Positions 11,100-22,034 of a stretch of 60,000 nt of DNA are shown here, one piece after another (the first letter of the stretch is position 1; each line of letters opens with the position of its first letter). The notes beneath the pieces are model-generated. The model was not told the DNA's origin. It was given only the letters and a program-made list of their open reading frames with translations, and did no database searches. The translations under genes and the position numbers were made by a program. This DNA comes from Tubulanus polymorphus (Eukaryota; Nemertea; Palaeonemertea; Tubulaniformes; Tubulanidae), in assembly GCF_964204645.1 (NCBI RefSeq), contig NC_134026.1:18558650-18618649 (forward strand). Reading direction: 5' to 3'.

Positions 11100-13305
11100 T
11101 TTCTTCACAATATGAACTTCAGGACACTATCTATTAGCTAGCTTATGTTTGCCTTTTAAACCTACATTTCTGATCAATACTCTGTCACCTATCTCAAGAG
11201 CGCTACGTTTCACCTTGGAGTAATCATTTCTCCAAGGTTTCACATGCTGATTTGTACCGTGCCTGGTTATATCCAGCATTCACCAAGGCCTTCTCTTGAG
11301 CTAGTTTGTATGAGTCGTCAAGCTTTTGTCGGAGGTCTTCCACATATTTTGGGTAAGGCTCATCCTTTCCCGTATGACCTAGATCAAAAATCCTATCAAC
11401 TGCCAACCTAGGTTGTCAACCAAACATCAGTTCGAATGGTGAAAACCCAGTTGCATCATGTCTCGTACAATTTTATACATGTGTTAAGTACATCGACATA
11501 CTTTGACCAGTTGTCTTTCTTCGATTCTTCTAAAGTTCCTAACATGCCTAAGAGTGTCCGGTTCATTCTCTCACATTGGCCATTACTTGGCGGGTGCCAC
11601 GGTCTAGATAGAGAGTTTTTAATGCCTGCTATCTTCTTGAGCTGGACACAGAGCTTACTAGTGAAACAAGCACCTCTGTCTGAATGAAGCCTTCTAGGGA
11701 AACTAAAATCCAAGAAGAATTTTTTCCAAGAGTCTCAGCTACACTCTTAGTCGTCTGGTTCTTAGTCACCACTGCACGAGGAAATCTGGTGTAGTGGTGA
11801 GTGATGACCAAAACATTTTCTCGACCAGACTGGTCTGGCTCGATTGAAAGGAAATCTATGCATACAAGATCCATAGGTCCAGCTGAATAAAGACCAAGCA
11901 TAGGAGCAGCACTTGGATCTTTTGCCTTTAGTAGGATGCAGTTCTCACAGGTGGCACAGTAATTTTCGATGTACTGATTCATATTTGGCCAATAAAATCG
12001 ATCAACAGCAAGGGACATTGTTCTAACCGCACTCAGATGGCCCATGTCATCATGAAGTCCCTTCATGGCAGTTTTCAACAATTTATCGGGAACCACTAAT
12101 CGTCCAACTCGCTTACCCGACACTACTGATGTTTTATATAAAACACCATCATCAAAATAGAAACTCCCAAAGTTTCTCAGAAGTGTCTTCACCCGCAGAT
12201 TTTCTGCTCGCCTCTGTCTGGGCTTAGGTGGTCCATTCGAGTCATGCAAAAGATCGATCAATTTTTTAATGTCGGGATCCGACTGCTGTGCATCCATAAG
12301 CTCCTGTGATGTCAAGGATTTTATTTCGGAAAATTCAGTCTCCAAATCTACGACATCGTCTAACACCTGCCCATTGGCAGGTAGGCAATGTATTGTGGGG
12401 GACGTGCCCTTAGCCAAAATTGCATCGACAATGGCCAATCCTGGGGCACTGGACATCGTTTCTGCCGATGGTTTCACCCGACTTAACATGGACGGTCCGG
12501 ATCCGTGTTACTATCTTCGACCAGACTGTGGTCGCCTGGATAGCCCATCTGCATCCTGATTCTGTGAGCCTGCCCTATACTCCACATTAAAATCGTACAT
12601 GGCTAAGTCAGCCAGCCAGTTGCATGGCCAGTTGCATCCAACTTGGCTGTTGTTTGAACATAGGTCAGTGGGTTATTGTCAGTCACCACCTTGATGTTTT
12701 TTGATCCATATAAGTAGACGTGGAACTTATGGGTTACCGCCCAATGTAGGGCCAAGAACTCAAGTTTGTGTGCCGGATTGTTCTTTTCACTTTTGGAGAG
12801 TGATCGACTCGCAAAAGCTTCCGGTCGGTTAGAACCATTCTCTTTCTGATACAACACTGCACCAACTCGCAGTTCTCAAATATAGTCTCAGTCGTCTTAT
12901 CTGAACTAGTTGGTTCATGTACTGAAAAATTATGTCCACTCAAACCTACGTCTTTCTCCTTACCACCCTTGTGCCCGATTGGACGTATCCATTGAGGTAA
13001 AAATACATCGGCGATGTTACACTCAGGGGTATGGTAATCACTTTGGCTGAGTAATTAGTGACAGGGACCTTAACTCGTTTTTTCTTTCTTCATGCAGTGA
13101 CTTGTCTACTCTCTACTTGTAAGCCACCCGGTAGGTCGCTTCCATCTGAACAGGAGTCTATCAACGCTGGATAGTTACTCTTTACAGGTGTTGAATGTGA
13201 CATACAGTCAACGTAAACAGTCTGACCGGGGTTAACTTTCGTACTGTCAAGAGACAGCACTTTACCAACCTTGCCTGTTTCTGGGTCAATGAATTTCTCC
13301 ATATT
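11100..13305 (-). pseudogene. Ty3/gypsy pol remnant lacking RT
   Basis: On the minus strand the order is: a piece upstream of RT (13302-13090); RNase H (12857-12603, EFLALHWAVTHKFHVYLYG and VVTDNNPL); and integrase. The integrase has its HHCC finger (GLHDDMGH to CATCENC), then catalytic Asp in DLVCIDFLS, Asp in LHSDRGACF and Glu in PSNGQCERMN. The C-terminal tail (11406-11110) ends with a KVKRSALEIGDRVLIRN block. Only about 150 bases separate the first piece from RNase H, so the RT of roughly 230 residues has been deleted. Frameshifts near 11690 and 11415 break the rest. No LTR was identified. Domain order and integrase motifs make the Ty3/gypsy call firm. Confidence 0.88.
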
Positions 13306-13324
13306 TACAATGGAATCCGATATT

Positions 13325-13407
13325 TAGGGTTTTCTGTTTCTTCACAGAAAACCCTATTGAAATTCGCGTGATTATTAGGGTTTTCTGTTACATCACAGAA
13401 AACCCTA
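13325..13407. repeat. tandem pair of 13-bp-arm hairpins
   Basis: TAGGGTTTTCTGT (13325-13337) pairs with ACAGAAAACCCTA (13344-13356) across a 6-base loop. The same arms recur at 13376-13388 and 13395-13407, giving a 51-bp period. The sequence after each hairpin (TTGARATTCGCGTG) is also repeated. An ATT microsatellite follows at 13427-13450. Confidence 0.9.
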
Positions 13408-13439
13408 TTGAGATTCGCGTGTTTCTTATTATTATTATT

Positions 13440-13740
13440 ATTATTATTATTTTTTTTTTTCCACACTTTTTTGTCAAAAGTACATAGACTTTTTTACATT
13501 ACCGCTGTTGCCGATACAATCTGTCTGATATCATTCAGCTCACTTCGCTCTACAAATACTCCGTGCGAATATTGAAGAATCAACGTTACAAAAGCACTGT
13601 CGGGCCGTTTTTCTAAGTCGTCTTTCCGAAATCTATCGCACGTTTCTTGTCACGTCGATTATCAATTCAAGCATAAATTAACAAATTTATTACCCAAAGA
13701 TTGCACATTCTGTCGCGGTTTTTAAAAACTAATTTTAACA
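13440..13740 (+). repeat. dispersed repeat, copy 1
   Basis: Diverged direct repeat of about 15990-16310. Shared landmarks are a T run then CCACAC, ACCGCTGT(T/C)GCCGATACAAT, TCAGCTCACTTC and CTTTCCGAAAT. It begins just after the tandem hairpins. Neither copy codes for protein. Confidence 0.7.
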
Positions 13741-14445
13741 ATAGCCCATTTTCCTCATCAAATCATATTACCGATATACAGGAAATTTACTACTTTAGAT
13801 TTTGAAAGCACTGTCCAGCCGTAAACATCCACGAATCGACGAGTGTCACTACATCGTCGTTCCGGGGATCAGCTGCGAGTTTCTCCTCATCATGAGAATC
13901 AAATCGAGTACAAATTAATTTATTACTACCAGTGATTTGGCCACGGGCCTCAAGCAGTTAGTTTAGCAATACCTATTTTTCTTTATCAAATTAACCGTGT
14001 ATTTACTAAGATAAATCATAAGTGTACCAGGGAGTCGTAGGCCTAAACGAAACACGCCGAAGAGATATAGCAGAGAAAAGCTGTCATGTCGACGAGGTAT
14101 CAAAATAAAAGAATATATTACTTTATTCGGCCGCAGGCCTCAACCTCTATATCAATACCATCAATACTCTATATTTCTACAGTACATACCGATCATTGTC
14201 AAATCCACAAGGTATTTACTAAATACAAGTATATAACACACTCCTATCCGTATGCTGGACTCACACTTGACATTCGGAGTAAGCGTTCGCTGTGGGGGAA
14301 AGGAGATCGTTCGCTGTGTCGCTTGAAGTGTTTATCAAGTTTAACGCGACCTTAAGGCTTTAGTATGGTGGCTGATAAGATAAAAAAACACGAATATGCA
14401 AATGAGGGCGACATTACGACAAAACTAAAATAACGCGAGATATCA
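13741..14445. other. non-coding stretch
   Basis: No gene recognised. The last 60 bases grade into the minisatellite by way of gattttg-rich sequence. Confidence 0.5.
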
Positions 14446-14489
14446 ATGATTTTGATTTTGCATTCATTTGATTTTGACTTCATTATTTT

Positions 14490-15615
14490 GGTTTTGTCAC
14501 ACCGACAATTCAATATTTTGGTTTTATCGCCAGCGACAATTCATTATTTTGGTTTTATCGCTTGCGACAATTCATTAGTTTGGTTTTGTCGCCCGCGATT
14601 ATTCAATGTTTTTGTTTTGTTGCCCGCGACAATTCAATATTTTGGTTTTATCGCACATGACAATTCATTACATTGGTTTTATCGCCAGCGGCAATTCATT
14701 ATTTTGGTTTTGTCGCCCGCGACAATTCTTCTTTTTGGTTTTGTTGCCTGCTACAATTCATTATTTTGGTTTTATATTTTGTTTTTGTCGCCAGCCTCAA
14801 TATTTTTGTTTTATCGCCCGCGACAATTCATTATTTTGGTTTTATCGCCCGCGACAATTCAATATTTTGGTTTTATCGCCCGCGATTATTCATTATTTTG
14901 GTTTTGTCACCCGCAACAATTCATTAGTTTGGTTTGGTCGCCCGCGACAATTCAATATTTTGGTTTTATCGCCCACGACAATTCATTACTTTGGTTTTAT
15001 CTCCAGCAACAATTCATTATTTTTGTTTTGTCGCCCGTGACAATTCTTCTTTTTGGTTTTGTCGCCCGCGACAATTCATTTCTTTGGTTTTATATTTTGT
15101 TTTTGTCGCCCGTGACAAATTTTTCTTTTGGTTTTGTCGCCGGAGACAATTCAATATTTTGGTTTTATCGCCCGCGATAATTCATTATTTTGGTTTCATC
15201 GCCCGCGACAATTCATTATTTTGGTTTTGTCGCCCGAGACAATTCATTATTTTGGTTTTATCGCCGGCGACAATTCATTATTTTGGTTTTATCGCTTGCG
15301 ACAATTCATTAGTTTGGTTTTATCGCTCGCGACAATTCATTATTTTGGTTTTGTCGTCTACGACAATTCATTATTTTGGTTTTATCGCCCGCGACGATTC
15401 AATATTTTGGTTTTATCGCCCGCGATAATTCATTATTTTGGTTTTATCGCCCGCGACAATTCATTATTTGGTTTTGTCGCCCGAGACAATTCATTATTTT
15501 GGTTTTATCGCCCGCGACAATTCATTATTTTGGTTTTATCGCTTGCGACAATTCATTAGTTTGGTTTTGTCGCCCGCGACAATTCATAATTTTGGTTTTG
15601 TCGCCCGTGGTTTTG
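14490..15615 (+). repeat. 31-bp minisatellite, about 36 units
   Basis: The array repeats a 31-bp unit with consensus TTTTGGTTTTATCGCCCGCG followed by ACAATTCATTA. Each unit carries TCGC-CC-GCGA, a small inverted repeat. Because 31 is not a multiple of three and no plus-strand frame of the unit holds a stop, all three plus frames stay open for long runs and give false proteins with a 31-residue period. A variant pair of units recurs at 14721-14810 and 15039-15130 (offset 318 bp), so the array has grown partly by larger duplications. Confidence 0.95.
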
Positions 15616-15654
15616 TCGGAACATTAAGTTTTTTGGTCGAACAGTGTGTTAAGG

Positions 15655-15955
15655 TCGTTTTGGAAATTTACTCGGTCTGGTATATTTTGGATTACTGTGT
15701 ATGTCATTTGTCAGGACATTAAACAGAAGACGACTTAGGATACTACCTTGCGTGACTCCACTAGTTAGACCGTCTCATTCCAAGATGAGGCGTTCCGTTG
15801 ATTTCGGTTACAAGTTTCTGTTCAGAGATAACTGCTGAGCCATTTGGGCGACCTATCATTGATACTGTTTCCTAATAGCCTGTTTAGTAATGGCTGATGT
15901 TGAGCCTTATCAAATGCTTTGTCGAAATCCACCGTTGAACAGGATTCTAAGACTG
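15655..15955 (-). pseudogene. LINE RT palm fragment
   Basis: The minus strand reads TVDFDKAFDKAQHQPLL, then after a frame change SGVTQGSILSRLLFNVLTND. These are the two palm blocks before YxDD in non-LTR reverse transcriptases (DFxKAFD and GVxQGS). The catalytic YADD is missing because the fragment ends at the minisatellite side. The other end stops at the dispersed repeat of 15956. Confidence 0.8.
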
Positions 15956-16330
15956 TGCAGAAAACCCGTTATCGCTGCTTTGCAGCTATATTTATTTTTT
16001 TCCCTTTTCCACACATTTTTTGTTAAAAGTGTAAAGGCTTCCTTACCTTACCGCTGTCGCCGATACAATCCGTATGATATCCTTCAGCTCACTTCAATCT
16101 CCAGATACTGCATGGGAATTTTGATAAATCCACGTTATAAAGGCACTGTCGAACCGTAAACATCGGAAATTTGGCTCCGTTCAATTAGTAGCCATGTTGT
16201 GTTTTCTTTCCGAAATTTCTCTCTTCTTTATGTGGAAGAGCTATCGAATTATTCCCTCTCTTCTCCACAATCAATTTCAAAGTCAATTTTATGAATTTAT
16301 TGCTCAGCGAGTCCAATAGTTAACGAGTCC
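15956..16330 (+). repeat. dispersed repeat, copy 2
   Basis: Copy of the repeat at 13440-13740, in the same orientation. It opens with CAGAAAACCCGTTAT, which looks like a worn half of the hairpin found before copy 1. This suggests the hairpin belongs to the repeat family. Confidence 0.65.
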
Positions 16331-16820
16331 AGCGTTCGCGTGTCTGACAGGTTTACGGGCATTGTTTGTTACCTCTTTAATATTTTTGATTTCTTGTTAT
16401 TCCGGTTATTTCATTTAAGTATATTGCTGATCAGTTCATGTAACCAAAAGCGTCAATAAACAGATTTTGAATTGATGAAGTTTAAATCAAGGTCGTTGAG
16501 TCGCGGAGGGCTACTAGAATTACGGTGCAGAATTACGTTCGTCTAAGAGAAAAAAAAAACGACAGAAAAGTATCAGGTGATTATTGATAGCCTACTACGG
16601 TACACACAGTAAGTGACAAACAGTGTTAGGCCTGTGCCGGTTGGTGTGTACTGGGAATAAATATGCTGGTTGGTCAGTTGGTTCGGTTGTGAAGTGTGGA
16701 AGCTAAGAAAGCCTACCGGTATTTATTTGTCTATAGGCCTATTATATAGTAGCCAATACCATTTTTTAAGTACGAAGTTGTTATACGTACGTGACTGTAC
16801 GGTGATATCCATAGGTTAAC
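16331..16820. other. non-coding stretch
   Basis: AT-rich sequence without a gene. GTCAATAAACAGATTTTGAATTG near 16450 looks like another worn LINE tail. Confidence 0.4.
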
Positions 16821-16827
16821 CGTTCGT

Positions 16828-16889
16828 CAGTTCCCTAAAAAGGCCGTACGTGAGTTCCCTAAAAACGCCGTACGTGAGTTCCTATAATC
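16828..16889 (+). repeat. short tandem repeat, about 23-bp unit
   Basis: The unit built on GTACGTGAGTTCCCTAAAAA is present about 2.7 times, with a CGTACG palindrome in the later copies. Confidence 0.7.
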
Positions 16890-16895
16890 TGCAAA

Positions 16896-17055
16896 CGCGC
16901 ATGCGTGAAAGAATAGAGTTTGGGTTAGGTGAGGCTAGGCTATTTGTAAATCAAATTTCATCCACCTTGCAGTTACGTTCTGTGGCACCGTGGGTAAATC
17001 ACTGGACTACAACTGGATTTTTTTTCGTTTGGTTTCGAATCCCAATATTGCAAGT
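16896..17055 (+). repeat. SINE-like repeat, copy A
   Basis: This segment matches the reverse complement of 48182-48326: GCGTGAAAGAATAG, GGGTTAGGTGAGGCTA, then TTTGGTTTCGAATCCCAAT at the far end. The stretch GGCACCGTGGGTAAATCACT and the TTCGAATCCC block resemble tRNA-type A and B boxes, though the B box has an extra T. A tRNA-derived SINE is plausible. Confidence 0.55.
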
Positions 17056-17081
17056 CTGAGCGTCAACGTACTCACATACGG

Positions 17082-19181
17082 CTAACATTCAAATATATGT
17101 TTGTTACCCATGGATACCTCATCAATTACCAAGAGTGTTGTACGTCTTAGCAGGTCAGCTGTAGCAGTATTGTTGGAGATATTGCATGTCGAGTCTTCTT
17201 TGACATTTATAGGAATTTTACATCTTGAATGTAGTGTTCTGCCATTGTCTAGGAGTGTGGATGCAATACCAGAAAGAGCAGTTCCTAATGCTACGAAACC
17301 ATTGCATCTTGCTGCCGTTAGAATAACATTAAGCAAGTAGGTTTTCCCAGTTCCACCACTGGCATTTATGCAGAAAAGTTTGCCTTCATCATTCTGAAGT
17401 GATCCAATGACAGCATCATAAATGAGTTTTTGTTCATCATTTAAGGTTGGCAGCTTTTCTGTGAGTGCAGCGTGCAGTGCTGGCATATCATAAGACGTTT
17501 CTTCAGAAATCACTCTGGGCAAAGAGGTGACTGAATCCAATACTGGTAATGGAAGCGAGAAATCCAATGCAAGATCCAGGCCTTCACGTTGAACTGCATG
17601 CTGTAACTGTAGTAGAACTTCATTCTCAACTCTGGCAGTAACGTGATCAACATCCATTTGGTGCATTATGTCCCTGCTTAACTCAGTTCTCCATTTGTTC
17701 CAAAACTGCAATGGGTCTGGTGGCCTGCAGTAGATTAGAAGTGTGGCAAAAAAGTTCCTCAATTGTGACCCAAACTGTAGATTTGAGGCTTCTTCCATGG
17801 CACGATATATTTCTCCATCATCTGTTATGAGGCCGAGTTTCATGCATGCATCTTGGAATGTAGGGCATAGTTCACCGTTGATTGTTCGAAGGTCTTCATA
17901 GCTTGTGGCACCTGCCCGATGGTGTAGGAGCATTCGCAAGAAATACAGTTCAGTTTGATGGGCACTTAATGATATCGTGGGTATACGTCCTAAAACATCG
18001 GTTGTTATTTCACCATTAGCATTGACTGTTCCACGTTTTCTTCGTTGCAATTTTTTGCCCGACGTGTTCCACGTGAAGTATCTTGGGAATTCTGGATACA
18101 GTATAGTTCTAGCAGTTTCATCCTCTGCATTCATTTGGAAGAAGGCTGTCAATTTGGTGGTGGGCGGTCCATTTTCTACAACTGTAGCAGCATCACTTGC
18201 TTGGAACAGCACAGTTTGTTCTCCTGATAGATGACACGGCAATTTCTCAACTGGAGGATATTTTTGGTGAATGGGGAAGCCATATATCTTCCAGAACGCT
18301 TCACTTGCCGATATGTAGCATGCATTGAGGTAGGTGGATATTTCATCTTGGGCTGACGATCCATTGTCCAATGAAACAATAACTATGTCCTGTCCCTTTG
18401 TGATGTACTTATATAGATATTTCACGGCCTGTATAGAGTGAACGACTTCAACATTAATATGAGTATCATATCTGAGTGACAGCAGTGGGTTATATGGAAC
18501 CACAAATGAGTTGTCGACATCAAAATCAGCACCTCGGATACGAATGGTGTTTCTATAGCCCCCTTGATCTGAGGATCTTCGTCTGTAAACAGGGTAATTG
18601 TCGTCATGGACCACTGTTCGCTGAGAAAACATCTTTGGGAAATTTTTTGTGCATCTCCTGTTAACGCCAATACCATCCATGCAAGGACTCCCGGGATTTA
18701 TTGTACCACATGGTCCATGTATATTATTTGCGGTTATTATTTTATGCAGCCGTGGATTGCATGCTATATCGGGAATTTCTGCACTCACTACCTGGTCAAT
18801 GATTTCCGGCGTCCTTGGCTTATCGTCGTTATCCATAATGAGCAATATGTGGGCATGTGAAAGCCCGCGTTTCTGCCACTCTATTGTTGCAGTATGTGCT
18901 TTCACGCGGCCCAACACATGCTTCTTCAGGAGGTCATCCATCAGAGAGTCAAATTTCAGTTTGAACACTCTTACAGCAATGTCTGGTCGATCATGTGCTC
19001 GCTCACCCGGATTTAGAGATTCCACTATTTCAGGCCACTTTGGATTTGTTGTAAAAGTGATGAAATAGTCTGGTCGTCCAATGTATCGGACAATAGTCAT
19101 CGCATTTTGAAATGCCTCTGAATAGAAGCGCGGAGATCCATATATTGTTGGTGGTAGAATTATTTTTTTACCTGGGTTCAT
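17082..19181 (-). CDS. Helitron Rep/helicase, truncated in helicase
   Basis: Rolling-circle transposase of Helitrons. The HUH endonuclease motif is GLSHAHILLIM (His109 and His111), and the two-tyrosine block is KYLYKYITKG (Tyr255 and Tyr259). The PIF1-type helicase begins near residue 575 with Walker A GGTGKT at 609-614 and Walker B VIDEVSM at 685-691. Helitron proteins usually carry several hundred more helicase residues, but here the frame ends eight residues after Walker B. Just beyond it lies the SINE-like repeat, so the 3' part of the element, including its terminal hairpin, is missing. The frame from Met19181 is long and open, but the protein upstream continues in broken frames (next entry). 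It is not expected to be active. Confidence 0.95.
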   Translation of the reverse strand: MNPGKKIILPPTIYGSPRFYSEAFQNAMTIVRYIGRPDYFITFTTNPKWPEIVESLNPGERAHDRPDIAVRVFKLKFDSLMDDLLKKHVLGRVKAHTATIEWQKRGLSHAHILLIMDNDDKPRTPEIIDQVVSAEIPDIACNPRLHKIITANNIHGPCGTINPGSPCMDGIGVNRRCTKNFPKMFSQRTVVHDDNYPVYRRRSSDQGGYRNTIRIRGADFDVDNSFVVPYNPLLSLRYDTHINVEVVHSIQAVKYLYKYITKGQDIVIVSLDNGSSAQDEISTYLNACYISASEAFWKIYGFPIHQKYPPVEKLPCHLSGEQTVLFQASDAATVVENGPPTTKLTAFFQMNAEDETARTILYPEFPRYFTWNTSGKKLQRRKRGTVNANGEITTDVLGRIPTISLSAHQTELYFLRMLLHHRAGATSYEDLRTINGELCPTFQDACMKLGLITDDGEIYRAMEEASNLQFGSQLRNFFATLLIYCRPPDPLQFWNKWRTELSRDIMHQMDVDHVTARVENEVLLQLQHAVQREGLDLALDFSLPLPVLDSVTSLPRVISEETSYDMPALHAALTEKLPTLNDEQKLIYDAVIGSLQNDEGKLFCINASGGTGKTYLLNVILTAARCNGFVALGTALSGIASTLLDNGRTLHSRCKIPINVKEDSTCNISNNTATADLLRRTTLLVIDEVSMGNKHIFEC

Positions 19182-20428
19182 GACATCACCATTCTGTATG
19201 GCATCATGTAATCCTTGGTATTTTTCGGCTCTTATGGTCTTCTAGTGTAATTTGGCCCATTGCAGTCGGGACATTTCAATTTTAGCCCACTGATCTACTG
19301 CATACTGTTGTAACAAACGACGACTTTTCATTAGAATATTTGAATCATTTTTCCGAACATGGAGGCGGTACGAATAGAAATCTAATGCGGTGAGTGTTTT
19401 ATTATCAGTGGTTTTCAGACCTAACTGCCAACCATCCGTTCCATATGGGAAGAGAAGAACATAATGTAACGGATCATATGATCTGTGTAGATTACTGATT
19501 TTCTTTAAACCGCCTTCGCGAAATTACTATAACATCAGCATTTCCGCATACATCTCCGTGCAATAGAGCTGATACCTCAGACGAAGTTGGTAAGTTATAT
19601 AATCTACAGTGCTCAAGCGATGGTTTCAATTTCTTGTCAGCATGTAGGATGATGCGAATATCTTCATCTGTGCTAGATGTCAGTTCTATGGCACTTTTAA
19701 ATGACTGTACATATGAATTAACTTCGTGAAGGTATTGTTGCAATTTGGTCAGGATATCACGATTCAATGCACTCATATGCAGCAGACGATTTTCAACCTC
19801 ATTATCGGTGTCATAAAAAAATAACTGCGTACTTAGGCGTGGATGTCTCGTCTGGAAGTAAGGAACCAATCTGATGGTACATTTTACCTTGTATTTTAAA
19901 TGTGGGATTAAAACCTGGAGGTGAAACAGTAGTACAGCCAATTGATGCCAGGGCTAAAGCATTATTGTATGCCCTTATATTGTTCAGAAAATGTTCATCA
20001 TTATCAAAGAGATAACAAATATCTGCCGGTGGTGCAGGTATAGGTTCGACAAAAATTTTCCCACTTTTGCAACACATGGATGGCTTTTCGTCTGGCCATC
20101 TGTACGCACTGCAATGTGCGCAGTTAATGTCATAAAGTTTTCTACAATTGTGGCGTATGAGGTCATGAGGTAGTGTATCCTCATCAAAGTGTTCAGAAAC
20201 TCCAAGTCTTAGAAAATCAGAATCCCTGAAATGGCGAGTTGGGGGTTCTGACTGTGATCGTGCATCCAATCTCAATGCTCTAACTCGGTCACGCATCCGA
20301 CTTGTTCTTTCTTCTCTCTGTTGTGGACTTTCTTGTGCTCGCGTTGTTTTTCTAGCAGCTGCATCTTTTGATGACCGTGAAAGGGAACGACTTCTGGCCT
20401 TTTTAGGCATTTTTAAAACCTCAACCAA
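19182..20428 (-). pseudogene. N-terminal part of the Helitron protein, frameshifted
   Basis: The frame from about 20410 starts with an Arg/Ser-rich basic stretch and an HNCRKLYDINCAHCSAYRW finger-like block (20150-20090). It then shows the LFDNDEHFLNNIRAYNNALALAS and GFNPTFKIQGKMYHQIGSLLP blocks typical of the Helitron_like_N region. At about 19850 the text switches to the frame ending at 19492, which carries RHPRLSTQLFFYDTDNEVENRL and YVQSFKSAIEL. From 19490 to 19182 it is in yet another frame with stops. It once joined the Rep domain at 19181. At least two frame changes show decay. Confidence 0.85.
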
Positions 20429-20502
20429 TTACCGTCAAAGAAAAAAAGTTAGTCTGCAATGAAATTACAAATTATCTTTTTATTATCAAAATGTTACAAA
20501 TT

Positions 20503-21035
20503 TTATTCAGATTCTGAATTTATTATCTTCATCGCCCCCTCTTCATCAACTTGCTCTTCACTCTTCTCTCTCGTCTGAGTGTCGCACATCTGCAGTGCCA
20601 GTGATAGTTCGGCATCATCTGTGCTGGATATGTCTAAGTTTGTACTACATGTAGTTTCAATCTCTGGATCTGTGGTTTTTGGTTTTTGTAGTAGCACTTT
20701 CTTCGGCTGCGGTTCGGAATTTTGAAACAGACATTTCCGTTTTGGTGTCGATTGAGCTACCGGTTTGATTGCAGATTTTGCAATCTGGGATTTGAATCCC
20801 GCTATGGTCCTTCGGGCATCTGTTTGTAGGGCTGCTAAGTCTTTATGTCTGTACAGAATTTATCAAACGATTCCTGGATGCAAGATAATGCGCGAGGGTT
20901 CAACTTACTGGACTCCTTGCAGTTGTGATATACAATGTTGAGCTCAGCCACTGCCAAATCTTTCACAATGCTACTTTCCGACTGTTTGATCTTGTTTATA
21001 ATTGTTGTTATTCTTTCATTAATATTAACGGACAT
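20503..21035 (-). pseudogene. hypothetical accessory ORF upstream of Helitron
   Basis: ATG at 21035 sits directly after a ttgcag that looks like a splice acceptor. The frame gives a helical, charged protein (INKIKQSESSIVKDLAVAEL); a one-base shift near 20848 moves it into a second frame that runs to 20503 and ends in an acidic Glu/Ser tail. I do not recognise the family. It lies 75 bases upstream of the Helitron frame on the same strand, so it may be an accessory protein of that element or a captured gene piece. Confidence 0.4.
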
Positions 21036-21041
21036 CTGCAA

Positions 21042-22034
21042 ATATAAAAAATTGTGTGTCGAGTTAAATTTTCACCTATATTTTAAATTGTTTTGGGTCA
21101 GATCAGTTGTCAGTAATTATAATGAACAGGACTCATTTCTCATATCTGCAACATAGAGAAAAAATTATTTTCTGCCTCATTTGAAGGAATGTTTTTTTCA
21201 GGGCACCATAGGGCCCTAAAATTAATGTATTTTTCACCATGTCACCTGTGGGGCTCCGTAAAGTTTATCATTTAAGCCTACCTTTAATATTTTTATAAAT
21301 CTTGAGACTTGAAATTGAGAAACTGAAGAACAGCAATGCAGATATCTGAAATGGACAAAAAAATTGACTTCTAAAAATAAAATGAACCATATATATACTC
21401 TGTAGCCTACTTTTAGTTAGTTCCGTAACGTAACGTTTTAACTCGAAAACATTTTTCCTCATATAATGGTAGCGACTATTTGACTCTCTGGAGCAAAACC
21501 ATTAGGAACGAATCGGGACTAAAACTTTTAGTCAGTTACTTTCACTTTCACTTTCACTTTAACTCGACTGAGCAGGTTTATAACTGGACTCAGGTGTTTG
21601 GTTGGCTTATATTCTTTGGCTTAGTTCATTTTGTTTCATTGGGAAGCTGGAGATATTTCATGAAGTGGCTAGGGCCGGGGTAGCCTCCTGGCATTCAATA
21701 AATTTATTTGAATTGATTTTGACTTTATTTGTAGTTCAAGCCCGTTCAAGCTTTAAATTAGGCATGAGTGTGCTCTCTGTGTATTATGTCAATCAGCCTA
21801 CCTTTGTTATAAACGTTATTGACACCAACGAAGGTTGACGATGACAATAGATGAATACAAAACACACTGAAACAGGTTTTCAAAGCATGAATGGAATGAA
21901 TACACGTGAATGAGAACTGAAGAAGCAGTTGTATTTCCGCATCAGACCATGAAGCCGTGTGAGGCAGTGTGAGCAGTAGGCAGTGAAAGAATAAATATTA
22001 TTCCGAGAAAACAAAGAACAAAATTACTTACTTG
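21042..22034. other. non-coding stretch
   Basis: No gene seen. It holds a short CTTTCA repeat at about 21540-21560 and a LINE-like tail (CAATAAATTTATTTGAATTG) at about 21697-21716. Confidence 0.45.

Noticed and set aside
13325-13407. CRISPR-like repeat-spacer array
   Set aside because: Only two units, each itself a hairpin, in clearly eukaryotic DNA.
14446-15722. Long overlapping open frames (up to 244 codons)
   Set aside because: They are three frames of a 31-bp stop-free tandem repeat, not genes.
16980-17050. tRNA gene
   Set aside because: Box-like motifs are present but no cloverleaf with a proper anticodon stem forms, and the B box has an extra base; better read as a SINE relic.
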